From Lasioglossum baleicum (Eukaryota > Arthropoda > Insecta > Hymenoptera > Halictidae): a DNA stretch of 64,000 bases. Below are positions 47,401-60,457 of this stretch, piece by piece. The first letter of the stretch is position 1; every line of letters begins with the position of its first letter. The position numbers and the translations under genes are program-made. The stretch lies in assembly GCF_051020765.1 (NCBI RefSeq), contig NC_134936.1, positions 18,180,618 to 18,244,617 of the forward strand, given 5' to 3'. Under the pieces are notes generated by a model that saw nothing but the letters and a program-made list of their open reading frames with translations, was not told where the DNA came from and did no database searches.

Positions 47401-49669
47401 CGTGGTTTCAACCATGTTGCTGTTTAGCTACTATGAAAAGTTTTCTCTAGTTTGGAATCTCCCGGTGAATCGATTCTTGCGCACACGAGAGGGCACATAA
47501 TTGGATCTAGCAGTTCATTACATTGGCTGCGCGCAACCAATATATCGGGATAATATTCGGAAAGGATGGAAGCCAACGGCGAACGATACAACGGTAATCG
47601 GATTCGTCAATTATTGCCTGATAAATTATAGCCGATACGTATTAACGCGCGGAGCGGTTGCTAGCCGAATAAATACTGAAAGGGACAGCTTGCAGCGTAT
47701 CGGAGATCGCATTATAACCGGGCTATATCGTATTGGCCGATGACCATTCGATTGTTCCGACTTTTTGCTTCTCTTGCAGAAAATTGTCCGGTGCCCGGTG
47801 CCCGGTCCACGCATCAATTCATCGTATCCAAATCGATATTCCCTATTGATTGACAAGACCGTACGAAAATTCGTTGAAAACGTTTCCGCGGAAACGTTTG
47901 CGCGGAACAACTTCGAAAGGAATGAATGATTCATGATCGGGTTTCGTTTAGAAGAATGCCGGTTCTCGAGGGTGAATTTTTAATTCTCTCCCGTCGGAAA
48001 ACACTGCAGCCGCGCCCGCCGAGAGTTGTCCGCGTTTTCGAATAGTTTTTTACCCTCCCGCCGCGCGCCGCGAGCCGGCCGGATTCGCTCGAACGTCCAA
48101 TCCAATTTGGTCAGTTTGCTTATTAAAGTGGCTCCGCGCATCGACCGTTCTCTCCCGCGCGTGCGTTCGCATTGTTCGAAAATACAACGGGGGGAAAAAC
48201 GAATTTTCGGGGCGAGTGACCGACGAAACTTCTTCGCATTCTGCCATTCAAGACCGTTCCGACTCTGCGAGGCTCTCCGCGATTCGGAGCAGCCGTCCAT
48301 CCAACGCTGTGGGGCATCTCGCGATTAGTTTTTCAACTTATAACAACGCGGCCGGCGTGCCTCGTTAAAGAGGCAGCAAACATCCAAAGAAATCGGCCGT
48401 CTCACCGCGTGGCGACTCACAGTCAGACAAACCGATGAATTGAAACCGATGACAAATCAAAATCGACTTTTTGCAAAATCCTGAGGTGGTAAACAATTTT
48501 ACGGTCAGATTTGAAATCAGCATGACGAAATCTACAGGAAACGATTTACACCATGTCAAGAAAAAATCTATCCGGACATGGCATTGGATAAACCACAATT
48601 TCCTTGAAATTCTGCAAGTTTACTGAACCGATTTTCAAAGTAGAAAACGTTCGTACCATAATCTCTATATTTTTCCCATAATGTGCAATATTTCAGCTTT
48701 AATTAAAACAAAAAGTCATCGCTCAATCTCATTTCTATAAGAAGTTCTTTAATTTTATCACAGAATCCATCGGTTTGTCCCAGCGTGCGCCGCGCCGTAG
48801 TATCGAGCCGCTCTCCTCTCCTCCGCCGTTATAAATTTTAAAGAGTTTAATTCCGCGTAATTGCCCAAGTTCCGCGCCCCATCCCGCCGACCGGTGATCG
48901 AACCCAGGTATCCGAACTGCGGGGGCGCGAAAGAATCCGCGAGAGGGTTGAAAAGTTTTCAAGACCGAGACTTTTAATGTCGCCCTTGGCGCCGCGCGTC
49001 TCCGACGATCGTTATTTACCTTTCCGCAGGGGGCCGACGCGCAACCCGGTGATAGCGCCCGGGAAAAAGCGGGCTACCGTTCGGCCGAATCGACGACATT
49101 TTGATTTATAGCCGGAAAATGGAAATCTCGCGTTAGGATCCGGAACGATGCCGAGTCCCGCGGGAATAGCCGGGTTCATCGGCGTCGAACGCATATCCGT
49201 CTGGTTTTCCCCGCGATTCCCGGTCACCGCACAGCGCAAAAACAACCTTTGATGCAAGCAAGCCCTGACACTTTTCATCAACGCCCCGGTCCGTAATTGG
49301 TTCGTCGAATTTTAAAATCGTTAAGCGGTGTTCGTCCGAAAAAAATGTTAATTCGAGGCTGTAATAGCGCTGCAGCGTTGCTATTCGGAACACTGCGTAG
49401 ACCGCGGTTGTTACACGAGGGTGAATAAATCGCAGTTACGGTCGTTAAATGTCGGAATCTGGGTGAAAATGCTGAACTGGAGCGCGAGCGAAGTTTACAA
49501 GAAAATTGAGCGTATGTTTATTATAGAAGGCTTCTACTTTTTCTATTTATGCTTTTTTTAGTTATATCTAGTATTTTTATGTAGCAATTACGCTGCCTAT
49601 GCTCTGGAAGCTTTTGTAGAATTTGGTTGAAAAACAGCGCGTATCGCACAGAAATAGAGCGAACTCTCA

Positions 49670-49860
49670 TTCTGGAAGTAGAATAAGGTCAGCCATTGTG
49701 TTCGGACAAGTAATGTAGACATCTTTTATGTTACTTCAGCCGAGTGTTGAACGCTGCACCATGATGTACCAGCGAATCGTAACATGCTCGCAATCATACG
49801 AAAGCTGCAAACACCTTCGATATACGCGCAAGTAGAATAGGCCAGTGATTAGTCGGGCAA
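49670..49860 (+). repeat. Patch 5 of the AAGTGGAATA family
   Basis: GGAAGTAGAATAAGGTCAGC, GTTCGGACAAGTAATGTAGA and GCAAGTAGAATAGGCCAGTG recur here. The order motif then (A/G)GGTCAG is shared with patch 6. Confidence 0.5.
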
Positions 49861-51410
49861 CTTCTGTGTGGTTCCTGGAAATAAAAAATAAGAATTCTCT
49901 ACAATTCACTTCGCGGACAATCTGACATTCTTTGAGATCGACTAGCATATCGGGTGACTCGGAAATTAGGCAAACAGATTCCGAGAGGAGAAAGCACGGG
50001 TCAAGTGCGTGACTTATCGCGAAAGGGCGGCATCGCGGATCGCGCATCGGTGAAAAGAAAAGCGTGTTTTCCAGAGCGGGAAGCAAAGCGATAACAAAAT
50101 CCAATTAGTCGGCAGAGTTCTCGGTGGGCCAATCACTTGATGCGCGAAGAGGGAGGCTTGTTAAAACTAAGTCACCGGCTGCTCTGGGAGGGCCAGTTGT
50201 TGAACTGTTTCGCTCGGCGGGGAGTCCACCTTCACGGAGCATGTTTTTATCCCAACAAACGAATCGTTATTGCTTGATACGACGAGGAGGGAGGCGCGAA
50301 CGAAGGGAGAATAACAGGGCCCGGATGGAAAGGGTGCGGTTATGCTGATGCAGCGAAGGGAAGACGGGAAAGTTGACCTCATTAATAAAAGATCGGGGCA
50401 CGCGGCGCGGCGTACAATTGCAGCCCGTAAGAGCTTATTACGTCGGCCACGGCTTTATTACCGCCACGCCGGGAGATTTACGGCACGCACTCCAATAAAA
50501 CGAGGAGCCTTCCAGTTGAATACGAAAGCGTTTATTCGACGCGCTCTGCCTGGGGGTAAAGTGAAAGGGAATGGTCAAAGATAGTCTCGAAATAAAACGA
50601 ATTATAATACGAGTCTATTTCTGTGAATAACCGTGTATAATCCAGGATAGTCTGCTACAGAGAGCATTTTAAATTTGTCGTTTGTCGTTTCTCGTTTGGT
50701 AAATCAATTCTTCTGATTGCTCGAACAAAAGTCAGGTCGATTAGTCCGATTATGAAAAAGTTATGCGGTTTTAAAGTGCGTACAAGTACTTTCGCGAGTC
50801 ACTGTATCTTGTTTGTCTGGCTCCATGGCGGGATATTCGGGTACAGTGAAAACAAAATTGGTGCTTTGATATTCGGCTGCGTCTTGGCGTGCACTCTGTG
50901 TCATCTCATGTTTATGTTAAGAAGAATTTTTAGACGGTCGTGTGTGCGAGTCGCGGTAGTGCATTGTATTACAAAGTGTAGGAGAGAAAGAGGTAGATGA
51001 CTGACACACTGTGGAATATATCAAGCTGCAGTATATTTTTCAAGGTGGGTCGAAACGAGAAGCGCAACATCGACCCGAGTCCCATGAATTATTCAGCAGG
51101 GGTTGTGCTAACTGCGTCTAGCCTGTATCCGGGAGCCCTTCTGGAGCTCGGGGACATCCGTTTGTGATTGGCAAATGTCATACGTCGCCTGATTGCGTTC
51201 AGTTTCAGGAAGTTAGTTCGCGTCGAGCACAGAGGGGACAGAGAGAAGGATCGGCCCAGGGAAAGCCTCAAGTCCAATCAATAGTCTGTGATGAACGGTC
51301 CAATGGCTATTGGCACCGCACCGGCTCCCGTATAGACGCGCCTCGGCTGTTCTATGAATTATTTAGCGTTAGCCAAGTGGCCCTCGGTGTATTTGCTCTC
51401 CAACCGACAC

Positions 51411-51430
51411 GCCGCGCCGCGCCGCGCCGG
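51411..51430. repeat. CGCCG pentamer array
   Basis: About four units. Confidence 0.9.
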
Positions 51431-53542
51431 GCTTCGTAGCGTTCCGGGAACCTCGGTTGATTTCACCCCCTAATCTATCGTTCCTATCTCGGTGTCAAAT
51501 AGCGTAGCCGATTTCATTCATCTAGCCCGGGGATACGGTGACGACGGTGAACGCTCGTGATATCGAAACGCTGTGTTTCCGGCTTTAACGATCATTCGAT
51601 AACGTTACGAACTAACGAGAGGTGACGCCAGTCGAATACTCGACCTCGGGCAACCTGTTCCATCCGGTTGATCAAAACTCCGGAACACGTCCCTCTCCCT
51701 TTGATCGCATCTTTTATCGACTATCGTATTTCTCTGCTTACCCCTGTGTCTTACCTAACAAGACAATCGATTTCAATGTTCCGAGAAACAGTCGATTAAG
51801 CTCGCTCAAGAAACCTGAGAATATAATCACATCGCGCTTCCTTTCGACTTTGTGCCTCCACTGTTTAATTAAATTAATTATTTTATGGTCTCTATTCTAG
51901 TATATATCTCAGTTGTTTAATAGTCAAATATAATATAAACTACAGACTTGAAAGGTGTGAATCTAGGTGAGAGAGTCGTATTAAAATCTACCGCCTTTGA
52001 ACATCGCGATTCTCTTGTTTTTTGCAGCGACCAGATTCTCCAAGTAGCATAAGGCCTCATAAGTCGGATGCGTCGCGCGTCGCTGCCAAATCTGTAGAGT
52101 AAAGCGGCGATATTAATATAATATATTTCACGTTGTTCTGCTCGAAATAATTCACAGGAGGAACGGCTGTCGTAAGTCAGACATACTGTATTGAAATGTG
52201 ATAGTTCGAAAATGTACCGAGTATTAGCGTAAATTTCCATTAGCACTGTGTGCAAAGTTACCGAAAACGTCCTCGTTCTGCTGCTATCCTAGCAGCAGAA
52301 TTCACGTCACACGCGTTTCTGTTCATAACAGATGAGACAAAGAGATAATACGCATCCATCGCTGAAACTATTCGGAAAGCTCGATTGACTTCGCCCCTTG
52401 ACCTATCGCTCCGCCGATATCAAACGCCATAACTCGCTACGCTCCACTGACCTCGACAGAATCAATCTCCGACTCGATGATCTCTTTTCTAATCACGAGC
52501 GTATAATGTGGACCGTGGAAATGAGTTCTTTATAGTCTCGTACAGTTTTCGTCCGCCGCCTTTTGTCAGGGTCCATGACATTACGGTTTTCACCCACTCG
52601 CCTCGTTTCTCGTTTCTCGGGCTATTTCGCGATGGCCGAGTCCTTTGTTCCCTCGAAATTTGTCGATCAGAAAAAATACTCCAGCCGAGAACAATCATTT
52701 GAAAAAATCATAAGAGGGAGATTTTTACTAAATTTTAGGGGGTACCGAAATCCTTTTCATCGCGCAAGTTTCGATAAAATAACTTTTGATAAGAAAATTT
52801 CGCGCGTCGATAAACGAATTCGATCGTGAAAAATGGTAAATAGATGCAGACGGATCGCAACTCGCAACTTTTTTAGAAACCGATGGAAAAAAAATGTGGC
52901 TCGTCTCGGTCGCAGGATATTTGCGGAGCGTCGCGTCGTCGAGCCGGAATGGCGAGGAATGGGAATCCTTGCTCGATATTCGAGGGGCGAAACCGCTCGG
53001 CGAAAGCTAGGACGACGAATCCCGAATTTGAGGACAGCCGATTGGCGAGAAGTGCGCTTTATCAGGGGCGGCGTTGCGCTTCGGTATAATTTATTCAGTG
53101 CAGTAGGGGGGCTGTGCTCGGATCGCGGTGGCATCCGGCCTTCCTAATGCAATATTGATTCGATTTCGCTGCACGACGTGCTAGGTCGTAGCGCGCAATT
53201 TGCATATGGAACTACACGGCTCGCGGAAACGGTCCGCAGCGACGTAGCAACCTGACGGCGCGGCGCCGCGTCGCGGCGGCGCACTGTTTGCCATTTGATT
53301 GCATGGAAATTGCATCGGGTCGGCGACGTATGCGCCGATGACAAGGCTGATTTCCTCGATCCACGCTTCGTTAGGATGCGAGCCGCGCAAACTTTGCCTA
53401 CCTCGTCGATAACCTGCGTACCCGACGAGACGCGACGGCCGCGGCCCGACAGTGCAATCGCTCCTTCCAACGCTCTCGAAACGTCGCAAACTTTTTCAGA
53501 CCTGTCAATGGACGCGCTGCTTCTTTTAATCTAACGTATGTA

Positions 53543-54159
53543 TTAGCTTGTTGCATATGAAATGTCCGATTTTTAGCAATGACATTAAACAAACGCAATT
53601 TTCTACACAATGTCTACACTATCTAGAAATTTCAAGTTTCTTGATTGTATTACGGTAAAAATAAGGTATTATGGTTATTCACACTTTTCATTTACCAGAC
53701 TGTTATCTTGATTTTGTAATTCTTTTTTACCGCCAACGACTACCAAGTTATCCGGTAATCAATCACCTCATTTTTACCAAAAAGTTAAACTTTATTTACA
53801 AGTAAAGTAATATAATACATCTAAATTTTAAAATTGAAAATTGAACATAGGATATTTGTAACACTAAACGTACTTCGAAGAATGACAAGAATTAATTCAT
53901 TTAGACTTTGCGCGGTTCTCTTATTATAATATGTGCTCTAATAAAGATATTTATCAAGTCATTTCCTATGAAATCATCTTTACACAATTTCATTAATTGT
54001 GAAATAAAAAAATTCTAGAACCGGTCATTTGACTGTGGTCGTGGTACGTGTACCGTTAAGCATTAGCTTTGTGCATACCTACCTCAAAGTTTCATCTTGA
54101 TCGAAACGTTTTATAAGAGTCGCATTTTAAAATCGGACATTTCATATGCAACAACCTAA
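53543..54159. mobile_element. Internally deleted mariner-like element
   Basis: The left end reads TTAGCTTGTTGCATATGAAA and the right end, on the minus strand, TTAGGTTGTTGCATATGAAA, followed on both sides by TGTCCGATTTT. TA dinucleotides flank both ends (53541-53542, 54160-54161). TTAGGTTG-type ends with TA duplication are typical of mariner. At 617 bp it is about half the usual 1.3 kb; the inside is AT-rich and I could not find transposase motifs. Confidence 0.85.
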
Positions 54160-54599
54160 TAGTGCAATTACCATTTTGTCGAAGATAATTGAAAAATAGT
54201 GGAGGAGAGTTTAGAGTGTCGAAATTGCATTGGAGCGATATAATTCATTGCGGTTCATGAATTACAAGCGTAATCCGATTGGTTCGACTGCAGGATCCGT
54301 AGGAAAAGCTTCGGGGACAGAGGAAAAAGTTGGCGTAGGTCCGAGACGCTTTCCGAGAAGTTTCCCTCGGAACCAATTAACATGCAGAGGCAGAACTTAA
54401 GCGACTTACCGAACTGCATAAAATTTGCATCTACACGGGGAATTACAAGCGGCGGACCGACGACGAAGGCTGAGCCGCCTGCACAGGCCCGTTTCACGTC
54501 GCGTCGCGTCGCAGGGAAATCGTGCAAACAGTCGACAGCTCTGTGAAACTTTTGCAAGTAATACGAGACGATCGCCTAGCCAGACACGTTGCACAGGAG

Positions 54600-55420
54600 C
54601 GCTCCATAACCAAACAAGTGATATAGTGGCAGATCTTGGTCGGGCAAGTGGGTAGAAAGAGGGTAGAGTTTCTGGTCGGCCGAGGTGAGATACCGTGTCG
54701 CAAACGCTTTTGGAACTAGTGGAACAAGGTCAGAGCGCCACTGGTCAGACAAGTGGAATAGAGATAGCGACGAGACAAGAGTTAACGCTGATACCCTGCC
54801 TCGCTAGACAGGGATGAACTTATGCGGTACGTGTACATTCGTAAGCCGACAACGTCGGTATTGTCCTTGTAAATGGATGTAGCTACTGTATATATGGTCA
54901 GGCAAACTGATTAGAAGTAATCGCCAACTGTGACTTCTTACACTAGGATAGAGAGTTGCAAGGACTGACAAGGGTTAATAACATAAATAGCTTCGTAAGT
55001 AGCGACAGTTAGTGTAAATGGTCAGACAAGTTTATAAGAAGAAATGGGTGGCAGCGAAACGAACGTGATCGATGAAGGAGCAGATTAACAATATGCCTCG
55101 TTGGGCAAGGGTAAAGTTATGGAGTTTAGGTATGCAGCCTGACAGCGCCATTATTGAATTCCTAAGTAGAATAGCTGCGGTGCATGGTCAGAGAAATTGA
55201 TCGAGAAGAGAGATCTTCGACCGCGACTTGTTGGGCTAGGATAAAGTTGCGGAGTTTATATGTATATGATACGATACAACGCGTAAGTCGATAACATGTG
55301 GTAAGTGGTTTCGTTGGTAGAATAGACGGATTAGAGAAAGAAATCGACGATTGTTTATGCTTGCGACAAGATTGTTGGCTGGGCGAGTAGATCGAGCACG
55401 GTATACGGTCGGACAAATTA
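54600..55420 (+). repeat. Largest patch (6) of the AAGTGGAATA family, with longer units
   Basis: The best match to the consensus, CTGGTCAGACAAGTGGAATA, is near 54741-54760. Longer units of about 120-200 bases are also recognisable: GGTCAGGCAAACTGATTAGA (54897 on), GGTCAGACAAGTTTATAAGA (55019 on) and GGTCAGAGAAATTGATCGAG (55186 on) are each followed at some distance by a TTGGGC(A/T)AGG or CTAGGATA(G/A)AG block and then GTTGCGGAGTTTA or GTTATGGAGTTTA in two of them. This looks like an old, diverged tandem array. Confidence 0.6.
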
Positions 55421-56120
55421 ATCGAAAGGGACCAGTGATCCGAGAGCTGCACCGAGGGAAGTTTAGAGATGAAAATCACGGCTCCGGGCAAAGCCACGAG
55501 AAGTTCCGATCGGAAATATCGTTAAACGACGTATGCATATTCACCGGCATATTCCCTTTGATCTAAACCACGTCTTCAGATCGAGATCCGTGGCTCGGGA
55601 AAACCAACCCGAGCGATCGGGGACTCGATAACATTCGAGTTCCGTCGCTCGATGAACCCGTGCGCCACGAATGCATCCGAGGAACCTGCGATGCAACGGG
55701 GAGTCAAGCTTGATAAATCTCTGTACATTACGCAAAAGACGACGAATATATTCGGAGGAAAGCCGATTCCGGCGCACGTGTTGGAGGCTACCCCCGCCCC
55801 GTCAGCCGAGGATAAATAATTTCAGCCAGGAAAATGACTTTAGACACGCCGCGCCGCGCCGAGTCGGTGAAACCTTTCCCGGCATCTATCAGGGTCGTTT
55901 AAACGCAGTTTCAGTAGAGGAAAACGTTATATGTAAGTCGGACACCGCCTATTACCCACAGATAAAAATTGTTGCTCGTATTTCTCGCATGGTCGGCGAA
56001 TCTCTTACGGTACGTGAACGCGTAGAAATAATTTTACGAATATTTCGGACGAGAAACTAGCCCACTCTCGGAGGCTAAACTGCCCCGGCAGTAATGCCGC
56101 CGTGAAACCGTTCAACGGAC

Positions 56121-56122
<2 letters not shown>

Positions 56123-56153
<31 letters not shown>
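56123..56153. repeat. (CT)n microsatellite
   Basis: About 15 CT units running directly into CGCGCGCG. Confidence 0.95.
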
Positions 56154-56155
<2 letters not shown>

Positions 56156-57143
56156 GCGCGTCCCACGGGGATTTCGTTTTTCCTTTTGGCCTGTGTGCAC
56201 GGCGATTCGCCTCGGTCCGCATCCATCTTCGTGGCTGCGTTTTGCATTCCACCGGAAACCACACTATGCGCTACCCGACGGCGCATAAAGAAAGAGGAAC
56301 GCGTGGCACATCAGACCGTCCACGATTTATTGCTAATTACTTTCCTATGCTGACCTATCCACCCCCGTCCGCCCTTGTCGCCTCCGCTCGCATGAAAATT
56401 TATCGCTATTATTTTTCTCGCCCCCTCGGCACCGAACTAAATGTACACGGATGTCCGAACAATCGTGATATGACACGTAAAAGTGAATTACCGCCGCGCA
56501 TTGTAAGCGTGCGCGCTCGCCAACCGGATAGTGGCAAAGTTGAAACAACTAGGAAACTTACAAGACAGCGACGCGGAGTTTTTTTCTCGAATTTTCATAA
56601 ATATGTTCGCGTGCGATAACGGTGGATCCATGTCACGGTAGTTTGATATCCATATTATCGACATTTAGCTGGTACATGCGTGGAGTAATTAGAATCACGT
56701 TCGTCCAGTGTGCACGGGTAATCGTGGCCGTATTAATTTCGTAAATTATCGAAGACGCGACGAGGAGAGCCTGAATTAATATTATAGCCGTAATTGCAAT
56801 GCGAAGTATTCGCCTATGACGATGGATCGCCGGTGAATCCGTTTAATGCCTCACAGGCATCCACACTGCTGATCCGCAAATTCCCCAATTAATCGCGGTT
56901 CTAACAGTAACGAACCGTCAAGCCGGCCATAATGGCTACCATCGCTGTCACACTTCGCTAATGGCAATAACATTACTCGTTCGCGGGTAATTTATCGTTC
57001 GATAGCTCGACACGCCGATAGTTTGACGGCTCATCGAGCAGACATCGCCCTTTGTTTTCGGAAGGTGCTCCGGATCAAATGGCACGGCATCGCGATACGA
57101 ACTACGTAGAAATCCATCCGCACTGTAGAAGCCAGGAGAAATT

Positions 57144-57325
57144 TTAGGTTGTCCCAAAAGTTTCTTTCGCAACGCGTACACTTAATACCGTTACATCGCA
57201 CAAGTATTAGGTATCGAACACAGATGTGATCGCGTTGTTTCCGTATGTATACTTGTACTTGTGCGATATAACGATATGAATTGTATTGTATAGGCATCAC
57301 GAAAGAAACGTTTGGAACAACCTAA
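57144..57325. mobile_element. Mariner-type MITE, 182 bp
   Basis: Terminal inverted repeats are TTAGGTTGTCCCAAAAGTTT at the left and, on the minus strand, TTAGGTTGTTCCAAACGTTT at the right, both continuing into CTTTCG. A TA follows the right end (57326-57327). The short inside is non-coding. The ends differ from those at 53543, so this is a different mariner subfamily. Confidence 0.85.
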
Positions 57326-58065
57326 TATTTAGAAAGCGAGGTCACGAATGAGCGAATATAATAATTCAGTTGATGGGATCGGAACAGCGTTTAACGGACG
57401 CAGAGATAATATTCGAATGCTATGAAAATACAGACACTTTACTCCGGAGTTTGCGTATCCGAAGACAACGAGCTCGTTCAACCGGATCGCAATTTATCAC
57501 AACGAGTCTGGAACGCAGCTGGCTGGCTCCGAAACCGGGACCCGTGGTATTAAACCGAGAGGACCGGTTGGATACAGAACGATAATTAACGTTCGTCACA
57601 GAAGTACAGAGAGCGGACGGGGCACATGCGAGAGAGAAAGCGGGAACGGGAATCCGCGCGCGCGCGGATCGGGTAATAACGTTACACTGTGTATACGTCT
57701 GCATTCGGTGACCGCCATTGGTGCAGAACAGTCGCCGCCGGGATAAATTCATTCGTTATTTCCGGGCCGGTTGTGCCCCGGCTCGAGCGAAAGCTGCGCC
57801 TGGAATTAGCTGACCGGAAACTGATCCTCCGTAACGCGAGCCGTTGCTCGCTGAAAAATTTCACCCGTCGTGGAAACGCGAGCCGGACGCGTCGTTTAAT
57901 TGCGGAACGCACCCGTATAATTGCTCTCGTAATTTTTACGAGTACCGTTCGCGCCGGCCCCGAAACCTCCGCGGGGAAGAGAGTGGGATTTTTCGATCGA
58001 TAAAAGTTCAAGCGACGCGCGACGTATCAAATTAATAATTTATTCGCGACGCAGCTGAACCGTGT

Positions 58066-58085
58066 TTCTCTCTCTCTCTCTCTCC

Positions 58086-58165
<80 letters not shown>
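58066..58165. repeat. Long interrupted (CT)n microsatellite
   Basis: About 100 bases of CT repeats broken once by CCCCCTCCC near 58084. An AAGTGGAATA motif patch follows about 100 bases later. Confidence 0.97.
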
Positions 58166-58167
<2 letters not shown>

Positions 58168-58264
58168 GATGGCACCCGTGAACAGTTATGAACTCGCGTT
58201 AATATCATTTTCGAGGCGAACTCGAATTAATGAGCGAGGCAAAAAGTGGAGCGGATCGATCGTA

Positions 58265-58435
58265 AAATAAACAAGTAGAACGCAGGAGAGTACCTCTCAC
58301 CCTACCAAGTAGAACAACCGTTGCGCGAGAGACAAACAAAATAGTATCGACGAGAGCAAGCAGAGTAGGCCGGTGTCTAAACAGGCAAATGATTAGCAAC
58401 GCAAATCAGTAGAACGGGTCAATAACCGAGCGGAT
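58265..58435 (+). repeat. Patch 7 of the AAGTGGAATA family
   Basis: ACAAGTAGAACGCAGG, CCAAGTAGAACAACC, GCAGAGTAGGCCGGTG, AACAGGCAAATGATTAGC and ATCAGTAGAACGGGTC recur at about 30 to 50 base spacing right after the long CT tract. Confidence 0.45.
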
Positions 58436-60457
58436 AATGCAGGTCGCGGATGCATAACGAGCTCTGCGAAATAGAGAAAAATTTAGGGGAACGTGTGGAC
58501 TAATTAGAACGAGCCCGTTGCGGTGCAAACCCGAAGAAACGAGAGGATACCATTTTTAAACGAGATAGAAATAACTGAAATATTAAGCAAGAGAAATTGC
58601 ATAAGCGCTTTAATGGTATAGTAAAGAACATTATGGTAAAATGCATTACGTACCGTTAACGCCCGTACCAAATAATTAACCGAGAGCATCGCGGGCATTT
58701 TACCACGTTCGTTCTAATTTACTTGTTTAAACAATTGGTAGAGATGCGTACCGATGAACGCAAGGCGCGGAAGCGCCGTTCAAAGATGGAATTGATAAAC
58801 GAGCGTGATTCTCATAAGAGCTCGGCGTCATAGAAGTTTCGCTTGACCCGAAATTGAAAAACACCCGCGAATCGGTCGGCGCGGCGTGGCGGCCAATATG
58901 AGAGCCGGGGAGTCTCTTGTATTCGGTGACCGTTGATCGATCCCCGTGAACGATCCGGAAATATCGCGAACGGCTCGATGAACTTCGAATCCGATTGATT
59001 CCTCGCCGAATATCAGTCTACGAGTGCGTGGCCACGTAAAAATAGCAGCGGGGCGCCGCGCCGGGCCGGGCCGCAGGATAAAGGATATTTCGCATGGAAA
59101 TGAATCGCGATCGGGGCCGAAGTGGCTCTCGGCCATCGACAGATAGCCGCACACGCCCGGCAATAATTCTGAAAAATTGTTCCGCTCCTCTGAGCTCGGT
59201 CTGAGATTTCAGCGCATAAATCGTGCTCGTTCCACCGTACTCCCGTGATATATCGGTGTTTGCAAGTGTTCCCGGAGAGATATTACAATCGTATATTCTC
59301 GATGTATCGATACAAAATGGCTTTTCGTGCCAGGGAGCCTCGCGCGCTCGTCTATCGCTGACCCTGATCCACTAAGCTCCGGTTCTACACGGATTTTAAT
59401 CGAGAACGTCCGGATAATCTACTTAATCTTTCGGAACACGTTTCAACGTACATTACCGGTCGACCGGAGACTCCATAAGCGAATCAATCCCTGAAATTTC
59501 GGAACGATTCCATCGGACCGTTTAATCTGACAGAATTGTTAATACGATATTCGACCGTAGAAAAATGTGAATGTCCGCAGAAATCTGCAGTCTGATTGCG
59601 AGGAATCAGATCAAGCGAAATATACCTGATAAAACGTACGACCTATTAAGTTTTGATTCTGCTAGTAGCTTTGTTCACATTCGACCATCTCCCGAATTCA
59701 CATTTTTATGGCCGAATGGTGAACAGTTAAACTCTTTCTCCGTGTACATACATATTGCGAATTTCAGTGAAATTACTGAACCGTGAAAGCCGCGCTTCGC
59801 TGATCATCGCAGACCTTTGGAAGCCGGAGTAAAGAATTACCGATAATACGCGTACCATATTTATCGAAAGTTTCTCGATTCGATCCGCACACTCTAATCC
59901 GGACCCTTATTTTCGGTAGCATGGGGGGGGGGGCGGGAAACGTCAGAAACTTTCCCGTTCGAAGTCTGCTGGCGCGATGAATCTTTCTTTCCGGCTGCGA
60001 CAAACTTTCGCCGAAGAGTGCACACCTTCCGTAATTGCGTTCTCTCCGTCGATAATTTTTTTCCTTCGGCGAAGTTTGTCAGAGACTTGGCGAAAAACTG
60101 CTTTAGCGGAGGTTAGGCGGCTCGATGATTAACCGCATATTAACCGGGAAAATCAGTTTTGCCGAACCTCGCGCGCTCGCGTCGCGCTATCGAAAAACCT
60201 GTCGGCGAGTCGGAGACAATCGGTCGAGCGATTTCGGTTTTACGATTGAGCCGTTCAACTTCCCGGGTCGTCCGGTATCGAAGACACAGAGGGCAGGGCT
60301 GACAAGGCGAGGCGAGATAGCGCGAGCGTAATTGGAGCATTGAAGTAGCCTAGCCAGCTAACTACGCACAGGGTTCCGCGACGTTAGTATTCCGTCCCGT
60401 TGCGCGTTGTCAACGGTTAGATCCAATTTAATGTTCTGCTCGCTCCTTGGATTTCAG

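Larger units (their letters stand above)
42509..60457 (+). other. Large intron 3 (about 18 kb)
   Basis: No additional coding exon is convincing here. The interval holds motif clusters at 45.8, 49.7, 54.6-55.4 and 58.3 kb, degenerate tandem repeats at 45955-46180 and 46990-47400, a deleted mariner at 53543-54159, a mariner MITE at 57144-57325, CGCCG arrays (43658, 51411, 55847) and CT microsatellites at 56123 and 58066. The parts near 47.5-49.6 and 50.1-53.5 kb show only chance open frames and GC-rich unique sequence. A minus-strand frame at 46542-46874 is listed separately as doubtful. Confidence 0.5.

Noticed and set aside
48880..48915. Sequence like a tRNA T-arm (GGTTCGATCA on the minus strand)
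   Set aside because: No acceptor stem, D-arm or anticodon arm could be fitted around it.
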